Shown here in pieces: positions 9,299-19,275 of a stretch of 59,435 nt of DNA; positions within the stretch are counted from its first letter, which is position 1; the number at the start of each line of letters is the position of its first letter. The notes beneath the pieces were generated by a model that was not told the origin of the DNA, ran no database searches, and saw nothing but the letters and a program-made list of their open reading frames with translations. The position numbers and the translations under genes are program-made. This DNA comes from Xenorhabdus bovienii (GTDB taxonomy: Bacteria; Pseudomonadota; Gammaproteobacteria; Enterobacterales; Enterobacteriaceae): the NCBI RefSeq assembly GCF_024721015.1, contig NZ_JANAIF010000024.1, positions 1 to 59,435 on the forward strand, read 5' to 3'.

Positions 9299-10801
9299 CT
9301 AAGCGAATTTGGTTTTCCTCAAAGCTAAATAATCCAGCGCTCCTCCCAATAGAAGTCCTGCAGTACCCATTGCGATACTGAATGAGAATACGGGTGAGAT
9401 TGCTTTTTGAAGTTCATCAAGGACGATAAAATGAGCCATACTACTGATGATAATTATCAGGCAGCTACAAATTAACCAAATTATAAATATGAAAGCGGCG
9501 AGCAGCATGATAATGAAAGCAATCCGATAATAGCCCTTGAATAATGTACGGGAAATGAAACTATCGTTTTTTTCAGTATAAGCCAGTGTCTTGCGGCAGA
9601 TAAACAAAAGCCACAGACCCGGTAATCCGATGACAATGGAGAATAGATAAAACATGGACCAGCCGTGAGATTCAGCGAACCATCCCGCAACCGGGCCGAC
9701 ATAAACCCGTCCAATTGCTGCTAATGCAGAAAGCAGGGCAAATTGTGTCGCTGAAAATGATTTATTGCATAAGGTCATTAACAGGGCGACAAACGCTGCT
9801 GTTCCCATGCCACCACAGATATTTTCCAGAAAAACAGCGCCCCCCATCACGTAGATGTCTTTGGGAGTGACGGCAAGTATCCAATAACCCAAATTTGAAA
9901 CGGTTTGGAGAATGCCAAATATCATCAGGGCGCGAAACAGGCTCCATTTATGCATCAAATAGCCGCCATATAGAGCACCTACAATGGTAGCAGCCAAGCC
10001 GAGTGTTTTATTGATCATACCGACTTCAGCAGCAGTAAAGCCAACACCACGTATAAGGAACGTTGTACTGAGAGAGAGCGCAAACGCATCAGCAAGCTTA
10101 TACAGTACAATTAATAGCAGAATAATCCAGGCATTGTTTCGGCTAAAGAAATCAGATAAGGGTTCGAATACTGCCTGATGTAATGTTTTTGGTGGCGCTG
10201 TATTAATCTTTGGTTCTTTGGCATTGAGTGTGGCATAAACACCAATGAGCATCATGCCTGCCATTATCAAATACATATTCTGCCAGCCAATATAAGTGGT
10301 CAGCCACAACGCCAAACCACCGGAAACCAACATGGCTATCCGATATCCTAGAACGGAAATTGCAGCACCTGAACCGCGTTCTTCCTGTGAAAGTAAGTCG
10401 GTTTTATAGGCATCAAAGATAATATCTTGGGAAGCGGAAAAAAATGCGACAGAGACGGCTAATGCTGCGAGCCACCATAAATGTTCAGATGGCTTGAGGA
10501 AAGCCATTGTGGCAATACTGACGATAAGCAGGAGCTGAGTCACCAGCATCCATCCCCGCCGCCGCCCTAAAAATGAGGGCGAATATCTGTCCATTGCCGG
10601 AGCCCAGAGGAATTTAAAGACATAGGCTTGACCAACCAAAGTGAAAAAACCGATGGTTTTGATATCCAGATTTTCAACTGTCATCCATGCCTGTAATGTT
10701 CCTCCCGTGAGTGCTAGGGGTAGACCAGAGGCAAAACCTAGTAAAAGAAGGATGTAATAATTACGTAATCTGGACAGCTTATTGAGATAATGATTAGTCA
10801 T
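9299..10801 (-). CDS. ampG: Muropeptide MFS permease AmpG
   Basis: Inner-membrane permease of 500 residues (E. coli 491) that imports GlcNAc-anhydroMurNAc and its peptides from the periplasm for cell-wall recycling. These cytoplasmic muropeptides are also the signal for AmpR-controlled beta-lactamase in species that have it. About 14 hydrophobic segments are visible; FLWAPAMDRYSPSFLGRRRGW is broken here as FLWAPAMDRYS then FLGRRRGW and is typical of the family, as is SASQDIIFDAYKTD. It lies 72 bases after yajG on the same strand, as in E. coli, probably as one operon. Confidence 0.96.
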   Translation of the reverse strand: MTNHYLNKLSRLRNYYILLLLGFASGLPLALTGGTLQAWMTVENLDIKTIGFFTLVGQAYVFKFLWAPAMDRYSPSFLGRRRGWMLVTQLLLIVSIATMAFLKPSEHLWWLAALAVSVAFFSASQDIIFDAYKTDLLSQEERGSGAAISVLGYRIAMLVSGGLALWLTTYIGWQNMYLIMAGMMLIGVYATLNAKEPKINTAPPKTLHQAVFEPLSDFFSRNNAWIILLLIVLYKLADAFALSLSTTFLIRGVGFTAAEVGMINKTLGLAATIVGALYGGYLMHKWSLFRALMIFGILQTVSNLGYWILAVTPKDIYVMGGAVFLENICGGMGTAAFVALLMTLCNKSFSATQFALLSALAAIGRVYVGPVAGWFAESHGWSMFYLFSIVIGLPGLWLLFICRKTLAYTEKNDSFISRTLFKGYYRIAFIIMLLAAFIFIIWLICSCLIIIISSMAHFIVLDELQKAISPVFSFSIAMGTAGLLLGGALDYLALRKTKFA

Positions 10802-10813
10802 GAGCCTCTCAAG

Positions 10814-10862
10814 AAAACTTTCTGCACATTAACTAACTGGGCAGAATTTGGCAGAAAGTTTT
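10814..10862. repeat. 12-bp inverted repeat in the yajG-ampG gap
   Basis: The arms AAAACTTTCTGC (10814-10825) and GCAGAAAGTTTT (10851-10862) are perfect and 25 bases apart. In the yajG-ampG transcript this would form a stem-loop ending about 12 bases before the ampG start codon. It could be an mRNA-stability or attenuation element; no T-run beyond the stem itself supports a strong terminator. Confidence 0.6.
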
Positions 10863-10873
10863 TTCATCTCCTG

Positions 10874-11461
10874 TTAGTGAACGTTTTGTTTGATGAAGGT
10901 GCTGACTGACGAATCTTGGGCCATGTCTGCGATCACGTCAGATAAAACCGTGTTTACGGCATCTGCAATTTTCGCATTTGTTGCACTTAATGGCCCTTGA
11001 ACATTGTAGCTAGTGCGATAGTTTTTGATCTGCTGGCTGTCATCTTGGGCATAAACAATAATGGAGACTTCTGCTTTTGTAGAAATATCGTGGCGTAGAC
11101 TCCCTTCCTTAACATTGGCATAAAGCTGATTCACAACGACTTGCAAGTTGGCATTGGCAGGAGAACCAATCATATAGCCGCGAGCTACCATTTGCTTTTC
11201 CAGTGCTTCTTGGAGTAAAAACCGTAAATCACGGGAAGGTGTCAGGGTAACCAGTCTGGCATCGCGATTAACTTGGGCCAGTGCTTGAGATTGACGATGA
11301 TCGACCCCACTAATACTGATTGTGATCGCTTTCATTGTCGGATCTACGGGTGGCAGGGTAATTTTTGGTTGAATTGCCAATGTATTGCCGGAGTTTGCAC
11401 AGCCAGATAAGCCAGCTAAAAAGAAAAGTGCAAGCAATGAAGTAAATATTTTTTTTAGCAT
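10874..11461 (-). CDS. yajG: YajG family lipoprotein
   Basis: Putative lipoprotein of 195 residues of unknown function. The start is the ATG at 11461 (MLKKIFTSLLALFFLAG), giving a short signal peptide and the lipobox LSGC-A with Cys about residue 21. The conserved core LTPSRDLRFLLQEALEKQM and the C-terminal DMAQDSSVSTFIKQN match E. coli YajG. A longer open frame upstream lacks homology and is not used. It stands upstream of ampG, which suggests an envelope role, but none is proven. Confidence 0.94.
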   Translation of the reverse strand: MLKKIFTSLLALFFLAGLSGCANSGNTLAIQPKITLPPVDPTMKAITISISGVDHRQSQALAQVNRDARLVTLTPSRDLRFLLQEALEKQMVARGYMIGSPANANLQVVVNQLYANVKEGSLRHDISTKAEVSIIVYAQDDSQQIKNYRTSYNVQGPLSATNAKIADAVNTVLSDVIADMAQDSSVSTFIKQNVH

Positions 11462-11703
11462 GTAGGTTTTCTCATTCAGGATACGGATACCCGATATATT
11501 AATACAGGTAGTATAAACAGTCGCAATCATAGCATTGCTATTGATAGCGGCATATCCCTAATGAATGCTTGAAACATAGGGAGAAATACCCCAAGTAAAT
11601 TCTGTTAAAGATATTTGGCTGCCCTGATGTTATAACTCACGGGAAATAAACTAGAATCAATTATATGGTTGATAAATAACCTTTGGTGATGAAGGAGAAT
11701 GGG

Positions 11704-12027
11704 ATGGTTCGTCAGGAAATAGAAATAAAGTTACAGGCGGCATTTAAGCCTTCTCATCTGGAAGTGATCGATGAAAGTTATCGTCATAATGTGCCAGCAG
11801 GTTCTGAAAGCCATTTTAAAATAATTGTGATCAGTAATGAATTTGTCGATCAGCGAGTGCTTAGCCGCCATCGCTCAGTATATAGTGTCTTAGCTAAAGA
11901 GTTGGAAGAAGGCGTACATGCTTTAGCGCTTCATACTTATACAGAAAAAGAGTGGGCAGAATTGGGAGACACTGTTCTAGCTTCGCCTGCATGCCGGGGA
12001 GGAAGTACGACGACGTCAGGTTTGTGA
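11704..12027 (+). CDS. bolA: BolA family regulator
   Basis: Class II KH-like protein of 107 residues. BolA partners monothiol glutaredoxins in iron-sulfur chemistry and in E. coli acts as a morphogene and transcription factor induced by stress and stationary phase. The signature [16 protein letters not shown] and the invariant His of LALHTYT are present. The start is the ATG at 11704 ([11 protein letters not shown]), preceded by AAGGAG 8 bases upstream; ATGs 15 and 21 bases further upstream lie at or before this site. It is divergent from yajG. Confidence 0.96.
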   Translation: MVRQEIEIKLQAAFKPSHLEVIDESYRHNVPAGSESHFKIIVISNEFVDQRVLSRHRSVYSVLAKELEEGVHALALHTYTEKEWAELGDTVLASPACRGGSTTTSGL

Positions 12028-12411
12028 TTTTTCCGGGTTAGACTATATATCCTACTTAATTTTTTATTTTATTAATCTGATTTTAATTTTAGACTTCAGC
12101 CTTCGGGCTGTATTTTTGTATATATTCACACCGGATAGACGATATCGTGATGCAGTCATTGAGCCATGTTTATCACAGAAGTCAACGAATATTGCCTGCT
12201 TTTGTCTGCAATTCTCGACTCATACTGTCTGCGTCGCTATAATGCTGCGTCTGAATTTTTAGAATGGTTTCGGGACGCTTCTGATCACAGGGATTCTCGG
12301 TTTTTAAATACGACCGCCCCGGTTCTTGATGAGTGTTGTAATCAGCCAGTTTTTCAGGCATTACGACACTCTGAAGTTGACCGAGCACTATGATTTTTTT
12401 GAGGTAACAAG
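12028..12411 (+). other. bolA-tig intergenic region
   Basis: 384 bases with no convincing gene. A reading frame of 75 codons (12166-12393) has no ribosome-binding site or recognisable similarity. The region holds a bolA terminator: stem CAGCC (12097-12101), loop TTCG, GGCTG (12106-12110), then TATTTTT. The rest is the presumed tig promoter and leader, ending in the ribosome-binding site GAGGTAAC. Confidence 0.6.
12097..12118 (+). terminator. bolA terminator
   Basis: A 5-bp GC-rich stem capped by the very stable TTCG tetraloop, followed by TATTTTTG. Confidence 0.75.
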
Positions 12412-13716
12412 ATGCAAGTTTCTGTTGAAACCACTCAAGGCCTTGGGCGTCGTGTATCAATCACCGTTCCTGCTGCCGACATTGAAAAAGCAATTAGCAG
12501 TGAATTGGTTAATGTAGCGAAAAAAGTCCGTATCGACGGTTTCCGTAAAGGCAAAGTGCCTATGAATATCGTCAAACAGCGTTATGGCGCTTCCGTTCTG
12601 CAGGATGTTCTTGGTGATCTGATGCAACGCAATTTCGTCAATGCGATCATTGAGAATAAAATTAATCCAGCAGGCGCGCCAAGCTATAAACCAGAGCAGT
12701 TTAAAGATGGTGAAGACTTCATTTATGCTGTTGAGTTTGAAGTTTATCCAGAGATTGAACTGAAAGGTCTGGAAGAGATCGAAGTTGAAAAACCGGTTGT
12801 TGAAGTTAAAGATGCAGACGTTGACGCGATGCTGGAAACTTTGCGTAAACAGCAGGCAGATTGGAAAGAAACTGATGAAGCAGCGGCTGCGGAAGATCGC
12901 GTAACTGTTGACTTCACTGGTTCTGTTGATGGCGAAGAGTTCGAAGGCGGCAAATCAACTGATTTCGTTCTGGCAATGGGCCAGGGCCGTATGATCCCTG
13001 GTTTTGAAGAGGGCGTCGTTGGCCACAAAGCGGGTGAAGAATTTACCCTCGATGTGACTTTCCCAGAAGATTATCATGCAGAAAACCTGAAAGGGAAAGC
13101 TGCGACGTTTGCTATCAACCTGAAGAAAGTTGAACAGCGTGAACTGCCAGAACTGACCGAAGAGTTTATCAAGCGTTTTGGTATTGCTGACGGCACTGTT
13201 GATGGTTTGCGTGCTGAAGTGCGCAAAAATATGGAACGTGAGCTGAAGAACGCGGTTCGTAGCCATATCAAGACTCAGGTTCTTGATGGTCTGGTTAATG
13301 CGAACGAAGTTGAAGTTCCAGCAGCGGTTATCGATGGCGAAATTGATGTGTTGCGCCGTCAGGCTGCTCAGCGTTTCGGCGGCAATGAAAAACAAGCTCT
13401 GGAACTGCCACGTGAACTGTTCGAAGAGCAGGCAAAACGCCGCGTTGTTGTTGGTTTGCTGTTAGGTGAAGTCATTAGCAGCAATGAGCTGAAAGTTGAC
13501 GAAGATCGCGTTAATGTGTTGATCGAAGAGATGGCTTCTGCTTATGAAGATCCAAAAGAAGTGATCGAATACTACAGCAAAAATAAAGAAATGCTGAACA
13601 ACGTCCGCAACATTGCTCTGGAAGAGCAGGCTGTTGAATTTGTTCTGAATAAAGCAAAAGTTTCTGAAAAAGAAGCCGACTTTAATGATCTTATGAACCA
13701 AAATCAACTGGCATAA
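12412..13716 (+). CDS. tig: Trigger factor (ribosome-bound chaperone / prolyl isomerase)
   Basis: Ribosome-associated chaperone of 434 residues (E. coli 432) that binds nascent chains at the exit tunnel. The N-terminal ribosome-binding domain carries the signature [12 protein letters not shown] (about residues 43-54) for docking on L23. An FKBP-type PPIase domain follows (about 150-245, [19 protein letters not shown], then [17 protein letters not shown]), then the long helical C-terminal arms. The start ATG at 12412 has GAGGTAAC upstream. A clear terminator follows. Confidence 0.98.
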   Translation: MQVSVETTQGLGRRVSITVPAADIEKAISSELVNVAKKVRIDGFRKGKVPMNIVKQRYGASVLQDVLGDLMQRNFVNAIIENKINPAGAPSYKPEQFKDGEDFIYAVEFEVYPEIELKGLEEIEVEKPVVEVKDADVDAMLETLRKQQADWKETDEAAAAEDRVTVDFTGSVDGEEFEGGKSTDFVLAMGQGRMIPGFEEGVVGHKAGEEFTLDVTFPEDYHAENLKGKAATFAINLKKVEQRELPELTEEFIKRFGIADGTVDGLRAEVRKNMERELKNAVRSHIKTQVLDGLVNANEVEVPAAVIDGEIDVLRRQAAQRFGGNEKQALELPRELFEEQAKRRVVVGLLLGEVISSNELKVDEDRVNVLIEEMASAYEDPKEVIEYYSKNKEMLNNVRNIALEEQAVEFVLNKAKVSEKEADFNDLMNQNQLA

Positions 13717-13764
13717 GTTTCATTTATTGATTACCTGAGATAATAAAATTTCTCTCAGTAATGC

Positions 13765-13798
13765 AAACCCGCAGGCTATGCTTGCGGGTTTTTTTATT
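13765..13798 (+). terminator. tig terminator
   Basis: A 9-bp stem AAACCCGCA (13765-13773) / TGCGGGTTT (13783-13791) with a T-run; classic rho-independent structure. Confidence 0.93.
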
Positions 13799-13801
13799 GT
13801 C

Positions 13802-13829
13802 CTTGAAAAAAACAGATTTAACCTCATAT
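13802..13829 (+). promoter_or_regulatory. Sigma32 heat-shock promoter of clpP
   Basis: A -35 box CTTGAAA (13802-13808), 13-base spacer, and -10 box CCTCATAT (13822-13829) match the sigma32 consensus CTTGAAA / CCCCATnT with one mismatch. Transcription would start near 13836. E. coli clpP is also heat-inducible through sigma32. Confidence 0.8.
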
Positions 13830-13974
13830 CCTTTCTTACTATTATGTAAGGGCTTACTACTTTTTAGGGGGAGAAAGCCCTCTGTTAGTTAACTTTGAAT
13901 CATGGTCATCATCGCTTATCTCAAGTAGAATCAGTTATGAATGGCACCAGCGTGAGTTCTATTAGGAGACGGAA

Positions 13975-14598
13975 ATGTCATACAGTGGCAAGCAAGATCA
14001 ATATGCACCTAACATGTCTTTGGTGCCGATGGTGGTTGAACAAACTGCACGTGGAGAACGTGCATTCGATATTTATTCCCGTTTATTAAAAGATCGAATT
14101 ATTTTTCTGACTGGGCCAGTTGAAGATCATATGGCGAACTTAATTGTCGCCCAAATGTTATTCCTGGAAGCAGAAAACCCAGAAAAAGATATTAACTTAT
14201 ATATCAACTCTCCGGGTGGGGTTATTACAGCGGGTATGTCTATTTATGACACGATGCAATTTATCAAGCCGGATGTGAGTACTATCTGTATGGGGCAAGC
14301 CTGTTCAATGGGTGCATTCCTGTTGACAGCGGGAGCAAAAGGTAAGCGTTTCTGTCTGCCAAATTCTAGGGTCATGATTCACCAGCCATTAGGTGGTTTC
14401 CAAGGGCAGGCGACAGATATTGAAATTCATGCGCAGGAGATACTCAAGGTTAAAGCTCGCATGAACGAGTTGATGGCGAAACATACTGGCAAACCACTTG
14501 AGAAGATCGTCGAAGATACAGAACGCGACCGTTTCTTATCAGCTGCAGAATCCGTAGAATACGGTTTGGTTGATAGTATATTTACCCAGCGCAACTAA
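13975..14598 (+). CDS. clpP: ATP-dependent Clp protease proteolytic subunit
   Basis: Serine peptidase of 207 residues that assembles as a double heptamer and degrades substrates unfolded by ClpX or ClpA. The catalytic triad is Ser111 (in CSMGAFLL), His136 (in MIHQPLG) and Asp185 (in TERDRFLS), the same numbers as the E. coli precursor. The N-terminal propeptide before about residue 14 is expected to be self-cleaved. The ATG at 13975 follows AGGAGACG. It is separated from clpX by 143 bases and is probably cotranscribed with it. Confidence 0.98.
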   Translation: MSYSGKQDQYAPNMSLVPMVVEQTARGERAFDIYSRLLKDRIIFLTGPVEDHMANLIVAQMLFLEAENPEKDINLYINSPGGVITAGMSIYDTMQFIKPDVSTICMGQACSMGAFLLTAGAKGKRFCLPNSRVMIHQPLGGFQGQATDIEIHAQEILKVKARMNELMAKHTGKPLEKIVEDTERDRFLSAAESVEYGLVDSIFTQRN

Positions 14599-14741
14599 TT
14601 TATTGATAATTACTTTATTACTCCGGCGCTATAATTTTAAGGGCGTTTTTTTGTTGGCGCCTTACTCGGCGGAGTAATGACAGCGTATTTTCTGTTATGC
14701 CAGATAAACTGGGATAACAGCTCATAAAGTGAGGTTGACTG

Positions 14742-16013
14742 ATGACAGATAAGCGCAAAGACGGTTCAGGAAAGCTGCTGTATTGCTCTTTCTGCGGGAA
14801 AAGCCAACATGAAGTTCGGAAATTAATAGCTGGCCCGTCAGTGTATATCTGCGACGAATGTGTCGATTTATGTAACGATATCATTCGCGAAGAAATTAAA
14901 GAACTAGTACCACACCGTGAGCGTAGCGCTTTGCCTACCCCTCATGAAATTCGTCAACATCTGGATGATTATGTTATCGGTCAGGAAACGGCGAAGAAAG
15001 TGTTAGCAGTCGCTGTTTATAACCATTACAAGAGACTGCGTAATGATGACACTAATAACGGTGTGGAATTAGGAAAGAGTAATATTCTGCTGATTGGCCC
15101 AACAGGTAGTGGTAAAACCCTACTTGCTGAGACACTCGCTCGTTATTTAGATGTGCCTTTTACTATGGCCGATGCTACGACACTGACTGAAGCGGGTTAT
15201 GTCGGTGAAGATGTAGAAAATATTATCCAGAAACTGCTGCAAAAGTGTGACTACGATGTGCAGAAAGCGCAGCGTGGGATTGTGTATATTGATGAAATAG
15301 ATAAGATTTCTCGCAAATCTGATAATCCGTCAATTACTCGTGATGTCTCGGGAGAGGGCGTTCAGCAGGCACTTTTGAAGCTGATTGAAGGTACAGTGGC
15401 AGCGGTTCCACCTCAAGGTGGCCGTAAACATCCACAGCAGGAATTTCTTCAGGTTGATACCTCTAAGATCTTGTTTATCTGTGGTGGTGCATTTGCAGGA
15501 TTGGACAAAGTTATTAGCCAGCGTTTGAATGTCAGCTCGGGTATCGGTTTTAGTGCTACAGTTAAAGGCGAGTCGGAGAAAGTAACAGAAGGCGAATTGC
15601 TTGCTCAGGCTGAACCGGAAGATTTGATCAAATTTGGGTTAATTCCTGAATTCATTGGCCGTCTGCCAGTTGTGGCAACATTGACTGAACTGAGTGAAGA
15701 AGCACTGATTCAGATCCTGCAAGAGCCGAAAAACGCGTTGACCAAACAGTATCAGGCTCTGTTTAATCTGGAAGGTGCTGAACTTGAGTTCAGAAAAGAA
15801 GCATTGACAGCGATTGCGAAGAAGGCTATGGCACGTAAGACTGGTGCACGTGGTCTTCGTTCAATCGTAGAAGGTGTTTTGCTGGATACGATGTATGACC
15901 TGCCATCAATGGAACATGTAGAAAAAGTTGTCGTTGATGAAGCGGTTGTTGAAGAGAAATCAGCGCCATTATTGATATATAGCAAGCCGGATGCCCAAGT
16001 TTCTGGTGAGTGA
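14742..16013 (+). CDS. clpX: ClpX ATPase, specificity subunit of ClpXP
   Basis: AAA+ unfoldase of 423 residues that feeds ssrA-tagged and native substrates to ClpP. The N-terminal zinc-binding domain uses Cys15, 18, 37 and 40 and recruits adaptors such as SspB. Walker A is GPTGSGKT (119-126), Walker B is IVYIDEIDK, and the RKH pore-loop motif is in GGRKHPQQ. The clpP-docking IGF loop region is present as SSGIGFSA. A strong hairpin terminator follows at 16062. Confidence 0.98.
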   Translation: MTDKRKDGSGKLLYCSFCGKSQHEVRKLIAGPSVYICDECVDLCNDIIREEIKELVPHRERSALPTPHEIRQHLDDYVIGQETAKKVLAVAVYNHYKRLRNDDTNNGVELGKSNILLIGPTGSGKTLLAETLARYLDVPFTMADATTLTEAGYVGEDVENIIQKLLQKCDYDVQKAQRGIVYIDEIDKISRKSDNPSITRDVSGEGVQQALLKLIEGTVAAVPPQGGRKHPQQEFLQVDTSKILFICGGAFAGLDKVISQRLNVSSGIGFSATVKGESEKVTEGELLAQAEPEDLIKFGLIPEFIGRLPVVATLTELSEEALIQILQEPKNALTKQYQALFNLEGAELEFRKEALTAIAKKAMARKTGARGLRSIVEGVLLDTMYDLPSMEHVEKVVVDEAVVEEKSAPLLIYSKPDAQVSGE

Positions 16014-16061
16014 TGAAAATAGGGTAGGAAGTACCGATTATCAATATGTATTGAAAAAATA

Positions 16062-16093
16062 AAAATGAGGGATTCTCCCTCATTTTGCTTTTT
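16062..16093 (+). terminator. clpX terminator
   Basis: An 11-bp stem AAAATGAGGGA (16062-16072) / TCCCTCATTTT (16076-16086), followed by GCTTTTTG. Confidence 0.88.
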
Positions 16094-16106
16094 GCAGGCA
16101 TAGGCT

Positions 16107-16134
16107 ATTGAATGTGAGATTCCTGTCCCCATAT
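16107..16134 (+). promoter_or_regulatory. Sigma32 heat-shock promoter of lon
   Basis: The -35-like box ATTGAAT (16107-16113), 13-base spacer and -10 box CCCCATAT (16127-16134). The -10 box is a full match to the sigma32 consensus; the -35 keeps TTGAA. E. coli lon has a heat-shock promoter with the same CCCCATATA element. Confidence 0.78.
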
Positions 16135-16157
16135 ATTTTGTATTCTTTGAAGTGAAA

Positions 16158-16181
16158 CTCGTGAAAACCGTGTTTCACGAG
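16158..16181 (+). promoter_or_regulatory. Stem-loop in the lon leader
   Basis: A perfect 9-bp stem CTCGTGAAA (16158-16166) / TTTCACGAG (16173-16181) with loop ACCGTG. It would sit about 17-40 bases into the heat-shock transcript and about 40 bases before the lon start. It leaves the ribosome-binding site free and has no T-run, so it is more likely a stability or protein-binding element than a terminator. Confidence 0.55.
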
Positions 16182-16222
16182 ATTCCTAAAAACTGGCGAA
16201 AGCTAAACGAAGAGAGAGCTCT

Positions 16223-18577
16223 ATGAACCCTGAGCGTTCCGAACGCATAGAAATCCCTGTATTGCCTTTGCGCGATGTAGTGGTTTACCCACATATGGTG
16301 ATCCCTCTGTTTGTTGGGCGTGAGAAGTCGATTCATTGCCTGGAAGCAGCAATGGATCATGACAAACAGGTCATGTTGGTCGCGCAAAAAGAAGCATCCA
16401 CTGATGAGCCGGGAGTCAATGATCTTTTCTCCGTAGGTACAGTGGCTTCTGTGTTACAGATGTTGAAACTGCCAGACGGCACAGTGAAAGTTCTCGTTGA
16501 GGGTTTGCAGCGTGCCCGTATTACAACATTGACGGATAATGGTGAGTACTTCTATGCGCAGGTTGAATATCTTGAATCCCCTGTCGTTGATGAACGTGAG
16601 CAGGAAGTTCTGGTAAGAACCGCCATTAATCAGTTTGAAGGTTATGTCAAACTAAACAAGAAGATCCCGCCGGAAGTATTGACATCATTACACAGCATTG
16701 AAGATTTAGCAAAACTGGCAGATACCATTGCTGCCCATATGCCTTTAAAAATTAACGATAAACAGACTGTTTTAGAAATGTCTGATGTTGTTGAGCGTAT
16801 TGAATATCTGATCGCAATGATGGAATCAGAAATCGATCTGTTACAGGTAGAAAAACGTATCCGCAATCGCGTCAAAAAACAGATGGAAAAAAGCCAGCGC
16901 GAGTACTACCTGAACGAGCAAATGAAAGCGATTCAGAAAGAATTAGGTGAGATGGATGATGCACCTGATGAATATGAAACGTTGAGACGTAAGATCGAAG
17001 ACGCTAAAATGCCGAAAGAGGCACGCGAAAAGGCCGAAGCCGAGCTGCAGAAATTAAAAATGATGTCTCCAATGTCAGCGGAAGCGACGGTGGTACGTAG
17101 CTACATTGACTGGATGGTACAAGTTCCTTGGGTTGCTCGCAGCAAGGTGAAAAAAGATTTGGTCAAGGCGCAGGAAGTGCTGGATATAGATCATTATGGT
17201 CTGGAACGCGTCAAAGAGCGTATCCTTGAGTATCTGGCAGTACAAAGCCGTGTCAGCAAAATCAAAGGGCCGATTCTGTGCTTGGTAGGGCCTCCTGGCG
17301 TAGGTAAAACCTCACTGGGCCGTTCTATTGCGCGTGCAACTGGCCGTAAATATGTTCGCATGGCGCTGGGTGGCGTACGTGATGAAGCAGAAATCCGTGG
17401 TCATCGCCGTACTTATATTGGTTCCATGCCGGGTAAACTGGTTCAGAAGATGTCCAAAATTGGGGTCAAAAATCCACTGTTCCTGTTGGATGAAATTGAC
17501 AAAATGTCATCTGACATGCGCGGCGATCCGGCTTCTGCATTGCTGGAGGTTCTTGATCCTGAACAAAACGTGGCATTTAATGATCACTACCTTGAAGTGG
17601 ATTACGATCTGTCTGATGTTATGTTTGTGGCAACGTCCAATTCGATGAACATTCCGGCGCCACTGCTTGATCGTATGGAGGTTATTCGTCTGTCGGGTTA
17701 TACCGAAGACGAAAAACTGAACATCGCCAAGCGGCATCTACTGCCAAAGCAGATTGAGCGCAATGCTTTGAAAAAAGGTGAATTGGCCATTGATGACGGT
17801 GCGATTCTCGGTATTATCCGTTACTACACCCGTGAAGCTGGTGTACGTAATCTGGAACGTGAAATTTCCAAACTGTGCCGTAAAGCTGTTAAGGCATTGT
17901 TGATGGATAAGCAGCTTAAGCACATCGAAATCAATGCGGATAATCTAAAAAATTATCTGGGTGTTCAACGTGTGGATTATGGTCGTGCGGATACTGAGAA
18001 CCGTGTTGGTCAGGTGACTGGCCTTGCATGGACCGAAGTGGGTGGTGAACTGTTAACGATTGAAACAGCCAGCGTGCCAGGTAAAGGAAAACTGACCTAT
18101 ACGGGTTCGTTGGGTGAAGTGATGCAAGAATCCATTCAGGCAGCCTTGACTGTGGTTCGGGCTCGTGCTGATAAACTGGGCATTAGCTCTGATTTCCATG
18201 AAAAACGTGATATTCACGTCCACGTACCTGAAGGTGCAACACCAAAAGATGGCCCAAGCGCGGGTATTGCAATGTGTACTGCGTTGGTTTCCTGCCTGAC
18301 AGGTAATCCGGTTCGTGCCGATGTTGCTATGACAGGCGAAATCACTCTGCGTGGTTTAGTACTGCCTATTGGTGGTTTGAAAGAAAAACTGCTGGCAGCT
18401 CATCGTGGAGGGATCAAAACCGTCTTGATTCCAGATGAAAATAAACGAGATCTGGAAGAGATCCCTCAGAATATTATTCAAGATTTGGAGATCCATCCTG
18501 TTAAGCGCATAGAAGATGTTTTGTCTATTGCTTTACAGTCTCCTGCGTTTGGAGCAGAAGCAGTATCACTAAAGTAG
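16223..18577 (+). CDS. lon: Lon ATP-dependent serine protease
   Basis: Cytoplasmic AAA+ protease of 784 residues, the same length as E. coli Lon. It degrades misfolded proteins and regulators such as SulA and RcsA in E. coli. It has an N-terminal substrate-binding domain (about 10-200), a coiled coil ([19 protein letters not shown]), Walker [10 protein letters not shown], Walker [11 protein letters not shown], and the C-terminal peptidase domain with catalytic Ser679 (KDGPSAG) and Lys722 (GLKEKLL). GAGAGAG precedes the ATG. Confidence 0.98.
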   Translation: MNPERSERIEIPVLPLRDVVVYPHMVIPLFVGREKSIHCLEAAMDHDKQVMLVAQKEASTDEPGVNDLFSVGTVASVLQMLKLPDGTVKVLVEGLQRARITTLTDNGEYFYAQVEYLESPVVDEREQEVLVRTAINQFEGYVKLNKKIPPEVLTSLHSIEDLAKLADTIAAHMPLKINDKQTVLEMSDVVERIEYLIAMMESEIDLLQVEKRIRNRVKKQMEKSQREYYLNEQMKAIQKELGEMDDAPDEYETLRRKIEDAKMPKEAREKAEAELQKLKMMSPMSAEATVVRSYIDWMVQVPWVARSKVKKDLVKAQEVLDIDHYGLERVKERILEYLAVQSRVSKIKGPILCLVGPPGVGKTSLGRSIARATGRKYVRMALGGVRDEAEIRGHRRTYIGSMPGKLVQKMSKIGVKNPLFLLDEIDKMSSDMRGDPASALLEVLDPEQNVAFNDHYLEVDYDLSDVMFVATSNSMNIPAPLLDRMEVIRLSGYTEDEKLNIAKRHLLPKQIERNALKKGELAIDDGAILGIIRYYTREAGVRNLEREISKLCRKAVKALLMDKQLKHIEINADNLKNYLGVQRVDYGRADTENRVGQVTGLAWTEVGGELLTIETASVPGKGKLTYTGSLGEVMQESIQAALTVVRARADKLGISSDFHEKRDIHVHVPEGATPKDGPSAGIAMCTALVSCLTGNPVRADVAMTGEITLRGLVLPIGGLKEKLLAAHRGGIKTVLIPDENKRDLEEIPQNIIQDLEIHPVKRIEDVLSIALQSPAFGAEAVSLK

Positions 18578-18620
18578 TACGAAAATAGTGAGCTAACTCA
18601 AGAAGTTTGTATAAAATTTA

Positions 18621-18657
18621 GGTTGGCGAGTATATTAAGACTTGCCAGCCTTTTTTT
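18621..18657 (+). terminator. lon terminator
   Basis: A 10-bp stem GGTTGGCGAG (18621-18630) / CTTGCCAGCC (18641-18650) including two G-T pairs, followed by seven T. Confidence 0.9.
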
Positions 18658-18818
18658 GTCTTATTAAGTTAGTTTAATCCAAATATCCGATTAAATATTT
18701 TGCTGTTCCATGATTTTTTGCTAATACTGGAAGGGATTGATATAACGGCATGGCTGTCGCGTTATCCGTTAGAGATCGGTATTTGTTACGATAGTGAAAC
18801 TAAATGGGGATGATAAGA

Positions 18819-19094
18819 GTGAACAAGTCACAACTGATCGACAAAATTGCTGCTGATGTAAATATTTCCAAAGCAGCTGCCGGGCGTGTAGTAGATGCAT
18901 TCATTTCTTCGGTATCTGATGCATTGAAAGACGGTGATGATGTCGTTTTGGTAGGGTTCGGTACTTTTACTGTACGTGAGCGTGCTGCTCGTACAGGGCG
19001 TAACCCCCAGACAGGCAAAGAAATCAAAATCGCAGCAGCAAAAGTACCCGCTTTCCGCGCAGGAAAGGGACTGAAAGATGCTGTTAATGAGTAA
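18819..19094 (+). CDS. hupB: DNA-binding protein HU-beta
   Basis: Nucleoid-associated protein of 91 residues that bends DNA as a dimer with HU-alpha or itself. The family signature [21 protein letters not shown] is split here as [10 protein letters not shown] and [11 protein letters not shown]; the DNA-contacting Pro is in RNPQTG. The start is GTG at 18819 ([11 protein letters not shown]), with GGGGA upstream; an in-frame ATG 15 bases earlier would add residues not found in HU. A nearly perfect palindromic terminator follows. Confidence 0.97.
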   Translation: MNKSQLIDKIAADVNISKAAAGRVVDAFISSVSDALKDGDDVVLVGFGTFTVRERAARTGRNPQTGKEIKIAAAKVPAFRAGKGLKDAVNE

Positions 19095-19174
19095 TGAATA
19101 TGAAACATCCTCCCTCGCTTTGGCCATTACAGTTAAACTTAAACTGACGGGGCGGGGTTGATAGGTTAGAATAT

Positions 19175-19210
19175 AAGCGCATCAACCAATTGGTTGATGC
19201 GCTTTTTTTC
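19175..19210 (+). terminator. hupB terminator
   Basis: A continuous palindrome with arms AAGCGCATCAACCAA (19175-19189) and TTGGTTGATGCGCTT (19190-19204), then a T-run. Confidence 0.93.
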
Positions 19211-19275
19211 TCTTAGCGTTTGAATTAGCGTAATATGGTAGTTTCTTTTTCACTAAAGCGGAGTTTTACGTCTTT

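Noticed and set aside
10814..10862. Strong terminator separating yajG and ampG
   Set aside because: Large loop and no T-run outside the stem; an operon remains likelier.
12166..12393. 75-codon reading frame between bolA and tig
   Set aside because: No ribosome-binding site, no recognisable similarity, and the E. coli interval also has no gene; more likely tig promoter and leader.
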